From Candidatus Trichorickettsia mobilis (lineage in GTDB: Bacteria > Pseudomonadota > Alphaproteobacteria > Rickettsiales > Rickettsiaceae): a DNA stretch of 64,000 bases. This document shows, one piece after another, positions 47,153 to 57,040 of the stretch. Location: assembly GCF_034366785.1 (NCBI RefSeq), contig NZ_CP112932.1:1052501-1116500 (forward strand). Reading direction: 5' to 3'. The position numbers and the translations under genes were made by a program. Under the pieces are notes generated by a model. The model saw only the letters and a program-made list of their open reading frames with translations. It ran no database searches and had not been told where the DNA came from. Numbering within the stretch: the stretch's first letter is position 1; the number at the start of each line of letters is the position of its first letter.

Positions 47153-47392
47153 CGATGTTCATTCCCAGCAACGGCGGAAATCTAGCGTACATCTAAGAGG
47201 CTGTCAGATCAGTCTATATAAGAGAGGAATTTTTAGGAAAAACGAAGTCGAGTACCGCAGCGTACCCTTTGTACGTGAGGAACGGAGACGAGTTTTGACA
47301 ACAAAATTACCTCTTATATAGACTGATCTGACAGCCTCTAAGCATTTGAGGCTTTTATTCCTAGATTCCCGCCGTTGCTGGGAATGACATCG
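47153..47392. repeat. Palindrome type F interrupted by a type B element (copy B5)
   Basis: The outer arms 47153-47185 (CGATGTTCATTCCCAGCAAC then GGCGGAAATCTAG) and 47361-47392 are reverse complements, with one base missing and one changed. Inside them lies a full inverted type B element at 47193-47342, with arms CTAAGAGGCTGTCAGATCAG and its complement. The older palindrome F was evidently the target of the later B insertion. It lies between two convergent genes. Confidence 0.9.
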
Positions 47393-47404
47393 AGTGCGTT
47401 AATA

Positions 47405-47465
47405 AGACTAGTGTATATAATATCATACATCTGGCGTTTGCCAGACCTCTAAATAGATACGGAGC
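47405..47465 (-). pseudogene. Fragment related to the IS6-family transposase relic
   Basis: About 60 bp strongly similar to 55745-55803 (TAGACTAGTGTATAT, ATCATACATCTG, AATAGATAC). In translation it gives an RQMYDIIYTSL-like piece of the same transposase. A second, smaller remnant of the same IS. Confidence 0.6.
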
Positions 47466-47612
47466 GTGCCTTATTATATCCAATTTTTAACTTACAACAG
47501 TCACGGGTTGCTTAGATTTTTAACATAATCTCAAGCAAGACAACTTTTTCTAAAAACCGTGAACACTTACTTGTAAAATCATAGCAATGCTTACAGAAAG
47601 ATCAGCATCTTT
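47466..47612. other. Spacer, nothing recognised
   Basis: 147 bp between the IS6 fragment and the MFS gene stop. AT-rich, with no clear terminator. Confidence 0.3.
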
Positions 47613-48908
47613 TTATAGATTACCTGCTTCTATTTCAAGTTTTTCAAAGTGAGATACCGCAAATCCAAATCCGATGCATACTGGAACCATAATGACTAGT
47701 AATCCCCAATGACCAAAATATTCTATTAAATATACAAGGCCAAAAGAAGTAATAACATGCATTACAGCACGTGATAAAGCAAACATTAAACCAGCATAAG
47801 TAAAACGTCTGAAAATAGGAATATGACTATACATAACAGACATCGCTGAAGCAGCGCTAAGAACGAATAGCATGATAAATGACTGAATTAAAAACAAATC
47901 ATCAGCACTTTTGATATTAGATAACAAGTATGGACAAATTAAGATAAATATTGAAAAGATGATTAGTTTTACTTTAATAATTTTTAATGGATGAATAATA
48001 TAGCTTAAATAAGTTATTATTAAATAGCCTAATAAATTCATCATTGAAACTATAAAATTTTGATGAATAACTTGTTCAGCACTATAGCCAAAAGAATCTT
48101 TAAGGATATGTCCACAGTGAATATATACAAAATAAAAGCAGACAGGCCAGCTACATTGTATTAGAAACAAGGAAAGCAGTGTGATTTTATTAGCTTTTTC
48201 TTGAAAAGTAGGATAATTTAAAACAGCCTCTATATGCTCAGGTGTTCGATTAAGTTCTTCAAGATATTTTTTAGCTTTTCGTTTAAAATCAACAAAATCA
48301 GGAGTTTCTCTTAAGCGAGTTCTGGCTATGGCTCCAATAACGGCAACACCTGCTCCAATCCAGAAAGCAATCCGCCAATTAAAACCAAAAGAAGTGACTA
48401 AAGAAGCAACTCCTAATGCAACATTTCCTCCTATAACAGAAAAAACCGCAATTATGGTTGTAACCGGATATTGCACTGGCGGTTTAGTAATCTCAGTCAT
48501 GTAAAGTTCAGCTCCTACTATTTCTCCCATTGAAGACATACCTTGAACAACTCGGCATATCGTTACTATCCAAGCAGCACTAATACCAATTTGTTCGTAA
48601 GTTGGGAGATTAGCCATAACAATACACGAACAAGCCATCATTGTTGTTGTGATAATAACAGTGGCTCTACGCCCGATATTGTCTCCTATATAACCAAATA
48701 ATAGTGCCCCTATTGGTCTGGTAACAAAAACAGAACAAAAAGCAAAAGCTGAGATTAATTTAGCTGCATGAGCATCTGTGGTTGGAAAAAATAGTTCATT
48801 TAGAAGGACTGCCATATGTACATAAAGCATGAGATCAAAATATTCTAGAAAAGTACCTATTGATAATAATCCAATACATTCTTTTTGTTCTTTATTTAAA
48901 CCCAACAT
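47613..48908 (-). CDS. MFS transporter, metabolite:H+ symporter (ProP-like) family
   Basis: A 431-residue, 12-helix transporter. MHS-family features: IGTFLEYFDLMLYVHMAVLL in helix 1, motif A FGYIGDNIGRRATVIITTTM, RVVQGMSSMGEIVGAELYMTE in helix 4 and NWRIAFWIGAGVAVIGAIAR then LRETPDF. Rickettsiales carry many ProP-like paralogues, probably for importing osmolytes or host organic acids; the substrate is unknown. No strong SD. It is downstream of the RND genes on the same strand, 133 bp apart. Confidence 0.9.
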   Translation of the reverse strand: MLGLNKEQKECIGLLSIGTFLEYFDLMLYVHMAVLLNELFFPTTDAHAAKLISAFAFCSVFVTRPIGALLFGYIGDNIGRRATVIITTTMMACSCIVMANLPTYEQIGISAAWIVTICRVVQGMSSMGEIVGAELYMTEITKPPVQYPVTTIIAVFSVIGGNVALGVASLVTSFGFNWRIAFWIGAGVAVIGAIARTRLRETPDFVDFKRKAKKYLEELNRTPEHIEAVLNYPTFQEKANKITLLSLFLIQCSWPVCFYFVYIHCGHILKDSFGYSAEQVIHQNFIVSMMNLLGYLIITYLSYIIHPLKIIKVKLIIFSIFILICPYLLSNIKSADDLFLIQSFIMLFVLSAASAMSVMYSHIPIFRRFTYAGLMFALSRAVMHVITSFGLVYLIEYFGHWGLLVIMVPVCIGFGFAVSHFEKLEIEAGNL

Positions 48909-49041
48909 ATATATGTATTTTATTGGTTATTAAATCATGAGTTTAATATATAAGAAAAAAATAATCTAGAGTAAAAACACATAATGTTAAAAAAGTTAAA
49001 TAAAATATTGGTACTCTTCCTTGGATAGCAATTAGAGCTGC

Positions 49042-52000
49042 CTATTCTACAACTTTAAACCATGCACAATATAAAGCTGGTAAAAATACTAACGTAAGTA
49101 TGGTAGCTACAGCAAGTCCACCCATGATTGCATAGGCCATTGGTCCCCAAAATACCGTAGGAGCAATTGGAATCATTCCTAGAATGGCAGCTGTTGCCGT
49201 CAAAATTACCGGACGAAAACGATGCATTGTTGCAGCAACAACGGCATCCCAGCGTGGCAAGCCATGAGCAATTTCAGTTTCAATTTGATCGATAATGATG
49301 ACTGAATTACGTATAATCATACCAATCAGGGCAATAACTCCTAAAATAGCTACAAATCCTAATGGCTTGTCAGCTACCAACAATATAGCAACTACTCCAA
49401 TTAAGCCTAGAGGTACCACGCTTAAGACTAGGATGACACGTTGGATACTTTGTAGCTGTATCATCAAAAGAGTCACCATAATTATTGACATTAATGGTAC
49501 CACAGCTGCAACTGAAGCCTGCGATTTAGCACTCTCTTCAGTTGAACCACCGGTTTTAATATAATATCCAGCTGGCAATTGATCATTAAGTTCTGCAATC
49601 TTAGGGTGTAGTCTTTTTACCACAGTTGCCGGTAAAACTGCTGCGGTAGTGTCAGCTTGCACGGTAATAGTAGGTAGACGATCTCGACGCCAGATTAAAG
49701 GGTACTCCTGTTCATATTCGACTTTGGCAACTTGCATTAATGGTACTTTGCGTCCACTTGGAGTGGAAATCTGTAATGTACTTAAAGAATCAAGCGAGAC
49801 ACGCTGTGAAGCTTCTGCTCGAATTACTACATCTATTAAATAAATACTATCGCGTATTTGAGTAATTTTCATTCCAGAAACTACGGCATTTAATGCAGTA
49901 GCTAGATTTTCTGAACTAATACCAAGAAGTTTGGCTTGATTCTGATCAACTTTAATTCGTAACACTCGAGCTGGTTCGATCCAATCAAAATTAATATCTT
50001 GAACTTGTGATTCTGAGCCAATAATTTCAGCAAGGCGATATGCTATATCTCTGACTTGTTCTAAATCATGGCCACTAACTCGATATTGCAATGGCCAACC
50101 AATCGGTGGTCCCATTTCCAGAGGCATGATTCGGCTATTTATTGCTGCAAATTTTTCTTTAAATTCTTTTTGTAAATAACTTCGCACACGTTCACGTGCT
50201 TCGATATTTTTAGTTACAACTACTGTTTGAGCAAAAGATGGATTTGGTTGAGCGGCATCTAGCGGTAAATAAAAACGGATTGCACCGCGACCAATATAAG
50301 AGCTCCAACGCACAATATCAGAATTATTTTCTAATAATTGTTCCAATTTTGCTACTTCTGCAGTGGTAGCAAATATAGAAGAATTTTGTGGTAGTTGCAT
50401 ATTTACTAGTAGTTCCGGGCGATCAGATGATGGAAAAAATTGTTGAGGAATATGTTTCATGCTCGCAATTGAGATTATAAATAATGCTACTGTGATGCAG
50501 ATGGTTTTTTTAGGAGCGCGCATTGCTAGTAATAAAACAGTATGAAAAAATTGCGATAATTTACTTTGCTGTTGAGCATGGTGTTGCAGTTTATCCGGAA
50601 GGATAACCAGACCAATTAGTGGAGTAAATACGACTGCCACAAACCAAGAAGCAATCAAAGCAATGCCTATCACTGCAAATAAAGAGAATACATATTCACC
50701 AGCAGAGCTACGAGAAAAACCAATAGGTATAAATCCTACTACTGTAACAAGCGTGCCAGTAAGCATTGGAAAAGCAGTAGAAGTATAAGCAAAAGTAGCC
50801 GCGCGAACTTTATCCCAGCCTTCTTCCAGTTTCATAATCATCATTTCAACGGTAATCATTGCATCATCAACAAGTAATCCAAGAGCAATAATCAATGCTC
50901 CTAAGGAAATTCTTTGCAGATCAATAGCCATAAATTCCATCACTAGAAAGACTATAGCTAATACTAGTGGAATCGAACAAGCAACTACCGCTCCTGCACG
51001 CAGGCCAAGGCTTAAGAAACTTACAAATAGTACGATCATGAAAGCTTCTTCTAATGCTTTCATGAACTCAGCTATGTTTTCTTCTACTACTGTAGGTTGA
51101 TTAGCGACCAACTGATGTTCGATACCAATTGGGAGGTCGGCGCTAATTTTTTCCATTGCTTCTTTTACATTTTCACCAAGAGCCAAAATATCTCCACCTG
51201 CAGTCATAGAAATAGCAAGGCCGATAGCAGTTTTCCCATTAAATTTAAATAAAGTTTGAGGAGGGTCGATATAATCTCTTTTAATTGTTATAATATCACT
51301 TAATGGAAATAATTTGCCGTTTATATTAATATTTACCTCACGTAGATCTGCTTCTGACTGGAATCCGCCGGAAACTCGTAATAAGACAGTTTCATTTTCT
51401 GTTTGCACTACCCCCGCTGGTTTTACAGAATTTTGTGCTTGCAACATTTGGATAAATTCTATTGGTTTGAGACCAAGACCAGCCAGTCTCCTAGTAGAAA
51501 ATTCAAGATAAACCTTTTCATCCTGATTCCCTAGAATTTCTATTTTTGATACATCTGCTATTTGTAAAAGTTTGGAGCGTACATCTTCAATATAATCTGT
51601 TAGTTCGCGTCCAGAAAAACCATCGGCAGTAAAAGCATAAATAATGCCATAAGTATCACCAAATTCATCATTAAAGAATGGCCCTACTACTCCTTGTGGT
51701 AAGGTAACTGCAATATCGTTAATTTTCTTACGCACTTGATACCAGCAATCAGGTACTTTGGCTGCTGGAGTAGAGCCTTTTAAATTAACAAATATAGTTG
51801 ACGATCCTGGAGTAGTAAAGCTCCGTACAAAATCTATATTAGGAGTTTCCTGTAGTTTTTTTTCTAAACGCTCAGTAATTTGATTCATAGTTTCATCAAT
51901 AGTGGCTCCAGGCCACTTCGCCTGGATCAACATGGTTTTAATCGAGAAAACAGGATCTTCATTACGGCCAAGACGCTGATAGGACATAATCCCGGCGATT

Positions 52001-52077
52001 GTTAACATAATCATCAGGTACCACACCAGTTCACGATGATTAATAGCCCACTCTGAGAGATTAAAGCGCTCTTTCAT
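49042..52077 (-). CDS. RND efflux pump permease (AcrB/HAE family)
   Basis: A 1011-residue inner-membrane pump with 12 helices and two large periplasmic loops. Landmarks: IMSYQRLGRNEDPVFSIKTM at the first loop, LSLGLRAGAVVACSIPLVLA, LIIALGLLVDDAMITVEMMI with the proton-relay Asp pair (helix 4), GFIPIGFSRSSAGEYVFSL, and the second-half VALIGMIIRNSVIIIDQIE. The P..ED..F motif places it in the divergent RND subfamily often paired with a single MFP. Probably exports drugs, dyes or lipids. It lies 4 bp after the adaptor gene. A TolC partner is not in the window. Confidence 0.95.
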   Translation of the reverse strand: MKERFNLSEWAINHRELVWYLMIMLTIAGIMSYQRLGRNEDPVFSIKTMLIQAKWPGATIDETMNQITERLEKKLQETPNIDFVRSFTTPGSSTIFVNLKGSTPAAKVPDCWYQVRKKINDIAVTLPQGVVGPFFNDEFGDTYGIIYAFTADGFSGRELTDYIEDVRSKLLQIADVSKIEILGNQDEKVYLEFSTRRLAGLGLKPIEFIQMLQAQNSVKPAGVVQTENETVLLRVSGGFQSEADLREVNININGKLFPLSDIITIKRDYIDPPQTLFKFNGKTAIGLAISMTAGGDILALGENVKEAMEKISADLPIGIEHQLVANQPTVVEENIAEFMKALEEAFMIVLFVSFLSLGLRAGAVVACSIPLVLAIVFLVMEFMAIDLQRISLGALIIALGLLVDDAMITVEMMIMKLEEGWDKVRAATFAYTSTAFPMLTGTLVTVVGFIPIGFSRSSAGEYVFSLFAVIGIALIASWFVAVVFTPLIGLVILPDKLQHHAQQQSKLSQFFHTVLLLAMRAPKKTICITVALFIISIASMKHIPQQFFPSSDRPELLVNMQLPQNSSIFATTAEVAKLEQLLENNSDIVRWSSYIGRGAIRFYLPLDAAQPNPSFAQTVVVTKNIEARERVRSYLQKEFKEKFAAINSRIMPLEMGPPIGWPLQYRVSGHDLEQVRDIAYRLAEIIGSESQVQDINFDWIEPARVLRIKVDQNQAKLLGISSENLATALNAVVSGMKITQIRDSIYLIDVVIRAEASQRVSLDSLSTLQISTPSGRKVPLMQVAKVEYEQEYPLIWRRDRLPTITVQADTTAAVLPATVVKRLHPKIAELNDQLPAGYYIKTGGSTEESAKSQASVAAVVPLMSIIMVTLLMIQLQSIQRVILVLSVVPLGLIGVVAILLVADKPLGFVAILGVIALIGMIIRNSVIIIDQIETEIAHGLPRWDAVVAATMHRFRPVILTATAAILGMIPIAPTVFWGPMAYAIMGGLAVATILTLVFLPALYCAWFKVVE

Positions 52078-52081
52078 TATA

Positions 52082-53296
52082 TTACTTACTACTGTATAAT
52101 AATTTAACTTGTTGACCAGGGTATAGTGAGTGAACTCCTGCAGTTACCACGACTTCACCATTTTGTAGACCTTCAGAAACTATAATAGAATTCTGGGTAT
52201 AACCAATTATTTTAATATTTCTTAAGAGTACTGTGCTAGTTTTAGGATCAACTACCCATACAGCTGGACTTGCATTAGATTTATTCAAAGACATTACTGG
52301 CAGCTCAATAGCTGAACCTTTGCTTAACACTACGCTACCAGTAACCGTTGAACCAAGTTTCATTGCTTCTGGGGGATTAGTTAAGCCTACTTTAACAGTA
52401 AAGGTGCGAGTAATAGAATCTGCTTGTGGAGAGATTTCTCTGACATGTCCAATAGTTTTAATACGAGGGTCAAGGCTTAAAGATACTTCTACTGATAAAT
52501 CACCATCAGGCTTACTTTGAAATAATTGTTCTGGCACGTTAAATACAGCGTCTCGTCCTTCATCGGTAGCTACACGCATTATGGCTTGTCCGGTTCTCAC
52601 TACTTCTCCAGCCTCGGACATAACTGCCGTTATTACCCCAGCTACATCTACTTGTAGGTTAGTATATTCAAGACGGCTCTGTACTTGGTTTAAATTCGCT
52701 GTTGCTGCTTCAACTTTTGCCTGTGCAGATTGTAACTGAGTGGCAGCATCTTCGTATTTTGCATTGGTGACTACACCTTTGCTGAGCAAAGTTTTTTGTC
52801 GTGCTTCATTGCTAACAGCTTGTGCTAGTAAAGCTTGAGCTGCGCTAAGATTTGATTTAGCGGCAATAAGATTATCTTTGGCATCTTGCGGATCAATACG
52901 AGCAACGGTTTGCCCTGGAGTAACCATATCGCCAACTGACACTAAGCGTTCTATTAATTTTCCATCAATACGAAAACCAAGTTCTATTTCATTTTTTGCT
53001 AAAATTTCGCCAGTTAAAGATAATGATTGTCCTGCAATTTTATGTTCAACTTTAATAGTACGTACCGGGCGTACAACTTTTATATCAGTTGATTTAGGAT
53101 TATTATTATTTGAATAAACTATAGCCATTATTATACAAACGAGGAGTATAATAATTTTACGCACGCCTATTTTTTGTACTAACTCATTATTAGTGAATTT
53201 ATGAATTAAGCTGTAGCCATATTGAAGTAGTGGCATTTTGATAATGATTTTTTGATGATTAACTGATAAAGATATCATTCTGGGGTTGAATTTCAT
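52082..53296 (-). CDS. RND efflux periplasmic adaptor (membrane fusion protein)
   Basis: A 404-residue adaptor. An N-terminal anchor helix (IIILLVCIIMAIVYS near 50-64) is followed by the barrel/lipoyl start GEILAKNEIELGFRIDGKLI. Then come the coiled-coil hairpin (SNLSAAQALLAQAVSNEARQ, VEAATANLNQVQSRLEY), the second lipoyl half (GVITAVMSEAGEVVRTGQ) and beta-barrel domains. It links the RND pump to an outer-membrane channel. The N-terminus is long (60 residues before the anchor); Met7 or Met21 are alternative starts. Confidence 0.93.
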   Translation of the reverse strand: MKFNPRMISLSVNHQKIIIKMPLLQYGYSLIHKFTNNELVQKIGVRKIIILLVCIIMAIVYSNNNNPKSTDIKVVRPVRTIKVEHKIAGQSLSLTGEILAKNEIELGFRIDGKLIERLVSVGDMVTPGQTVARIDPQDAKDNLIAAKSNLSAAQALLAQAVSNEARQKTLLSKGVVTNAKYEDAATQLQSAQAKVEAATANLNQVQSRLEYTNLQVDVAGVITAVMSEAGEVVRTGQAIMRVATDEGRDAVFNVPEQLFQSKPDGDLSVEVSLSLDPRIKTIGHVREISPQADSITRTFTVKVGLTNPPEAMKLGSTVTGSVVLSKGSAIELPVMSLNKSNASPAVWVVDPKTSTVLLRNIKIIGYTQNSIIVSEGLQNGEVVVTAGVHSLYPGQQVKLLYSSK

Positions 53297-53394
53297 CTTA
53301 TTTTTTAGTTATATGGGGGTAATTAATAATTTAGGTAAGATAATGGTGGCAGAATTATTACAATAATAACTATTGAAAAGTGGAATCAAAATTT

Positions 53395-54615
53395 ATGCGG
53401 TTTTTAAATCTAAGCTTATTTTTAATGTTTGTCTTTAATGCTTTTTATATTAACGCTGCTGACAAATCATACAAAGTAAAAGGATTAGAGTATAAAAAAC
53501 TACAGCCTCTTACTCATGTAATTCATACTCTTACAATTGATCCAGCTCTTTATCGTCTTGAGTTGGTTAAGGCTCATAATGGGGTATTCGGCAGAGAAAC
53601 AGTTCCGGCAATAGCGTTGCGCAAAAATGCTGTTGCTGCGATAAATGCAGGATTTTTTGAAATAGGTAATAGTGAAGATGGGCGTCCCAGTGGTAATTTG
53701 ATTATTAATAATAAAATCTTGAGTGTAGCCAAAAATCCTCATGGTTCACTGATATTAGCTAAGAATGGTATTGATATTGTATTTATCCACTCTAATGTGA
53801 GGGTTAAATTTGGTAATCAAGAAATAAAAGTCGATAAAGTAAATCAGTTTGTTAAAAGTAATGATGAAATAGTTTTATATAATTCCCTATGGGGCTTTAG
53901 TACGCTAACGCCATATGACCGTAATGAATTTTTAATCAGTAATGAAAATATTATCACTGAAATCTTTAAGCACGGAGATAGTATCATTCCTTCTTCTGGG
54001 TGGGTATTATCACTACCTAATACTTATCATTTACCTTTAGTTAAGGTTGGGGATAAAATTGAGTTGAATATTAATTTTGAGCAAGAACAAGAACAAGTTT
54101 ATTTTACTGACAGTGTTATGGGAATTCCTATATTAATCAATGAAGGAAAAATTGTAGCTGAATTAGAGAAATTTGGTAGTGAAAGCTTTACTTTACGCCC
54201 TCATGCTAGAACAGCTATTGGTTTGCGTGCCGATGGGACTATTGTCATAGTGGTAGCAGAACATTTATATGCGCAACCACTGCGAGAAGTTACTTTGGGA
54301 CAAGTGCAAGATATGCTGAGAAGAGAAGGGTACTATGGTGAAAAATTAGCAACTACAAATGTACTTCAGGCTTTGGCCGTAGTGGAGCAACAACTACAGA
54401 GTAAAACAATGGTTATTGGCCTAACTTTGCCAGAATTAGCAAAATTAATGCTAGAATTAGGATGTATTAAAGCGCTTAATCTTGATGGTGGCGGTTCGTC
54501 GACAATGTTTTTAAATGGAGCGGTAGTGAATGCTACAGTTGGAGATAGTGATGAAGGAATAGGTAAAGCAGTACTGAGATCTGTTTCAGATGCTTTGGCT
54601 ATCCTTAAGAGATAA
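53395..54615 (+). CDS. Phosphodiester glycosidase (NAGPA) domain exported protein
   Basis: 406 residues. Signal peptide FLNLSLFLMFVFNAFYINA|A. The phosphodiester glycosidase/NAGPA domain (DUF2233) follows: AVAAINAGFFEIGNSEDGRP, RPHARTAIGLRADGTIVIVV and the signature CIKALNLDGGGSSTMFLNG. Bacterial members act on sugar phosphodiesters of wall polymers, so a role in envelope glycan turnover is inferred. ATG at 53395 is favoured because it starts the signal peptide and has GTGGA upstream; the longer frame begins with a GTG at 53380. It is divergent from the RND adaptor. Confidence 0.9.
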   Translation: MRFLNLSLFLMFVFNAFYINAADKSYKVKGLEYKKLQPLTHVIHTLTIDPALYRLELVKAHNGVFGRETVPAIALRKNAVAAINAGFFEIGNSEDGRPSGNLIINNKILSVAKNPHGSLILAKNGIDIVFIHSNVRVKFGNQEIKVDKVNQFVKSNDEIVLYNSLWGFSTLTPYDRNEFLISNENIITEIFKHGDSIIPSSGWVLSLPNTYHLPLVKVGDKIELNINFEQEQEQVYFTDSVMGIPILINEGKIVAELEKFGSESFTLRPHARTAIGLRADGTIVIVVAEHLYAQPLREVTLGQVQDMLRREGYYGEKLATTNVLQALAVVEQQLQSKTMVIGLTLPELAKLMLELGCIKALNLDGGGSSTMFLNGAVVNATVGDSDEGIGKAVLRSVSDALAILKR

Positions 54616-54644
54616 AAGTTCTGTTCGGCTTTGAAAGGTAATTT

Positions 54645-54719
54645 TGGTGACCCCTACGGGAATCGAACCCGTGTTTTCACCGTGAAAGGGTGACGTCCTA
54701 ACCGCTAGACGAAGGGGCC
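54645..54719 (-). tRNA. tRNA-Glu(TTC)
   Basis: 75 nt on the minus strand with encoded CCA. GGCCCCT pairs with AGGGGTC (one wobble). D-loop region CGTCTAGCGGTTAGGACG, anticodon loop CTTTCAC (TTC), T-arm CGGGTTCGATTCCCG. Confidence 0.97.
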
Positions 54720-54720
54720 T

Positions 54721-54995
54721 TTAAACACTAAAAAATCAAGATAGTTTTTAGTGAAGGAAAAATATGTTATACATAATTATCAAATTTTTGCAAGCACCAA
54801 TTTGTTTGTTGAATTATTTTATTTTGGAGAAGAGTAATTGAGATAGCAATATTTTTCTTTAATTCTTGACATATAAAGATAATTGAATAAAATTGGCTCA
54901 CTCATTGAAAAGACACATATATATTAGCCAGCTTAATGCTATATTTGTTAGGTGTTATTTTTTATAGCTGTGTATATTTATAACCTATAGCTAGA
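54721..54995. other. Spacer, nothing recognised
   Basis: 275 bp of AT-rich sequence between tRNA-Glu and the type G palindrome. The promoter for tRNA-Glu should be here, on the minus strand. Confidence 0.3.
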
Positions 54996-55100
54996 GTCAG
55001 TGAGCTAGTTACTTTTAAATTTTAGTGTGAACCTGCGCAAGCAGTATTATAATACGTGAGCACATGTGACACAAAATTTGAGAGTAACTAGCTCACTGAC
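54996..55100. repeat. Palindromic element, type G
   Basis: 105 bp. Arms GTCAGTGAGCTAGTTACT and AGTAACTAGCTCACTGAC are exact complements and extend inward through AAATTTT/AAAATTT. The loop holds GCGCAAGCAGTATTATAATAC. A single copy in the window, just upstream of tRNA-Ile. Confidence 0.9.
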
Positions 55101-55125
55101 CGACACTATACAGAAGCTATACGAT

Positions 55126-55202
<77 letters not shown>

Positions 55203-55300
55203 TTATATAAGAGGTCTATTGACTAATATATAATAATCTTATATAAGAGCTGGTATATGTAATTTCGCTCATTTTAAAACTTAGCTAAATTATAGTTTAT

Positions 55301-55375
55301 GGGGATGTAGCTCAGGGGTAGAGCATCTGCTTTGCACGCAGAGGGTCGGGGGTTCGATTCCCTTCGTCTCCACCA
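55301..55375 (+). tRNA. tRNA-Ala(TGC)
   Basis: 75 nt with encoded CCA. GGGGATG pairs with CGTCTCC (one wobble). The D-arm is GCTCAGGGGTAGAGC, the anticodon loop TTTGCAC (TGC) and the T-arm CGGGGGTTCGATTCCCTT. It follows tRNA-Ile after 98 bp. The spacer contains scraps of palindromic elements (AAGAGGTCTATTGAC, TAATTTCGCTCATTTTAAAAC). Confidence 0.97.
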
Positions 55376-55430
55376 TTACCGTTTTTAGGCAGATTTATCA
55401 ACTAATTGAACGGTAAACGCAAGGTTGGAC

Positions 55431-56098
55431 GGTACTGTCAAGTTGTTTAGAACAGTTAAACGGTGGGAATAATCTTGAGAATTTAGGTGCACTGGTCTTG
55501 GGTATTAAGTATATTGTTGTAGATATCGATACTCTTTTTTAATTTTGTCTATAGATAGCGGCTGAATGTTTATAAAGGTTAATCTTGAGTAAGTTATTGC
55601 AAGAACTCATAAAAGATAGTAACTTTTGAACTGAAGTAACTGATTTAAACTTACGCATCTGTCGTTCTTTCTCTCTGGTAAGTTGGTAAGATTTTTCAAT
55701 TAAATTATTAAGTCTTTTGTGCAACCTATGTTCAGTAGACTTCATTAGACTAGTGTATATATCATACATCTGCGGTTTGTCAGATCCCTGAATAGATACC
55801 CTTTCCATAGCTTCTGAGCTTATCGATAACCATTGCTCTAGGAGCCTTACCTACAAGCTTTAGAGCCTTTTTAGAAATCTTTTAGCTGCTTTAGCATTTC
55901 GGTGTTTTTGCAGTAATATTTCAATCTTCGCTTAGATCTCTTAAGTTAAGCTTATACCTGAAATACTTACTGCGAACCAATAACAGACTTTGGGTACCTA
56001 TAAGCCTTTATAACACTCTATCATATCACACCTCACTTCTCCTAGGAAACTTAAAATATAATATTGCGTTATAATTCTTATAACAACTTGACGGTACC
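55431..56098 (-). mobile_element. IS6-family insertion sequence, decayed
   Basis: 668 bp bounded by inverted ends GGTACTGTCAAGTTGTTTA (55431) and, from the other strand, GGTACCGTCAAGTTGTTATA (56098). These fit the IS6 GG..CTGT..CAA type. On the minus strand three broken frames cover the transposase: LQKHRNAKAAKRFLK and ALKLVGKAPRAMVIDKLRSY (55800-55910), then an 89-residue frame to 55539 with LNNLIEKSYQLTREKERQMR and KFKSVTSVQKLLSFMSS, the conserved C-terminal helix of IS6 transposases. It has several stops and shifts and is inactive. No matching 8-bp target duplication is visible. Confidence 0.75.
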
Positions 56099-56101
56099 GT
56101 T

Positions 56102-57040
56102 TTACCTCAAAATCCGATTCATGCAACAAAGCCACCAAAAACGCATACCCCAGGTTAAAGCTCTGAAGAATTTGAAAGGATTACCTTTAGATGCGTTTAG
56201 ACCAGTATATAAGAAATAATATACATCCTTAAACCTGAATTTAAATAAATTTTTAAAAAAGGCAACACAGCAAAAATCATAGATAGAGCCATTCAGATAT
56301 TCACTATATTTGGGATATTTTTTTTGTAAAAGCTTAATAGCTTCTATATGCTCTCTTCTATAGCCAGTCATCGTCACAGTAATATTAGTATCATGCTTCT
56401 GATATTTATATACAAGTTCTGGCAAGTAATATATTGTGCCGTGCGGCGCTGATAATATCATGATTTCTTTATAAAAAGCTAAATCGGCAGCATGTCTTAT
56501 GCCTATAAAACTATTTTCTTTTGGAACTAGACTCTTACGAAACATCATTGTTGGAGAATAATAGATGGAGTCACTAAGAGCGACTTCAATCCCACCAGAT
56601 TTGCTAGGTGATTTATCACTTAAACGATAGAGTTCTTTCTGGGTAGGTGTATAAAAAACAGAAGCATCAGCATAGCAAATGGCAATATCTGGATTATTTT
56701 CCATTATAGCAACTTGCCTGGAGATCATATTAGGATAAAACTCATCATCACCACCAAGTCCTATTATATATTTGCCGCTGCAAGCACGTACACATTTAAA
56801 CCAATTGGCTACAGCTCCCATATTTTTTGCAGCTACTAATAACTTAATCTTATCAGGGTGGCTTTTGGTATATCTTGTAACAATTTTTATTGTATCATCA
56901 GTAGATGCATCATCAGAAATTACAATTTCAATATTGGAATAATCTTGTGCAAAAACACTATTAATAGCGCTGCCGATGAATTTTTCGCTATTGCATGTAA
57001 TTATTGCAATTGATAAGAGCGGTATATCATTTTGCCACAT
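56102..57040 (-). CDS. Family 2 glycosyltransferase
   Basis: A 312-residue GT-A fold transferase. IPLLSIAIITCNSEKFIGSA, NIEIVISDDASTDDTIKI (nucleotide-binding Asp pair) and YIIGLGGDDEFYPNMI (the DxD-like metal site) are clear. The C-terminal part with LPELVYKYQKHDTNITVTM is acceptor-related. It is last in the glycan operon, overlapping the upstream GT gene by 14 bp. Its stop lies 3 bp from the end of the IS6 relic, so the original C-terminus or further genes may have been lost. Confidence 0.93.
   Translation of the reverse strand: MWQNDIPLLSIAIITCNSEKFIGSAINSVFAQDYSNIEIVISDDASTDDTIKIVTRYTKSHPDKIKLLVAAKNMGAVANWFKCVRACSGKYIIGLGGDDEFYPNMISRQVAIMENNPDIAICYADASVFYTPTQKELYRLSDKSPSKSGGIEVALSDSIYYSPTMMFRKSLVPKENSFIGIRHAADLAFYKEIMILSAPHGTIYYLPELVYKYQKHDTNITVTMTGYRREHIEAIKLLQKKYPKYSEYLNGSIYDFCCVAFFKNLFKFRFKDVYYFLYTGLNASKGNPFKFFRALTWGMRFWWLCCMNRILR

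Noticed and set aside
47124-47321. Open frame of 65 codons on the plus strand
   Set aside because: It lies almost wholly within the nested F/B palindromes.
54996-55100. Type G palindrome as a terminator
   Set aside because: The arms are far apart and not followed by a T run, and no gene ends just before it; listed as a repeat only.
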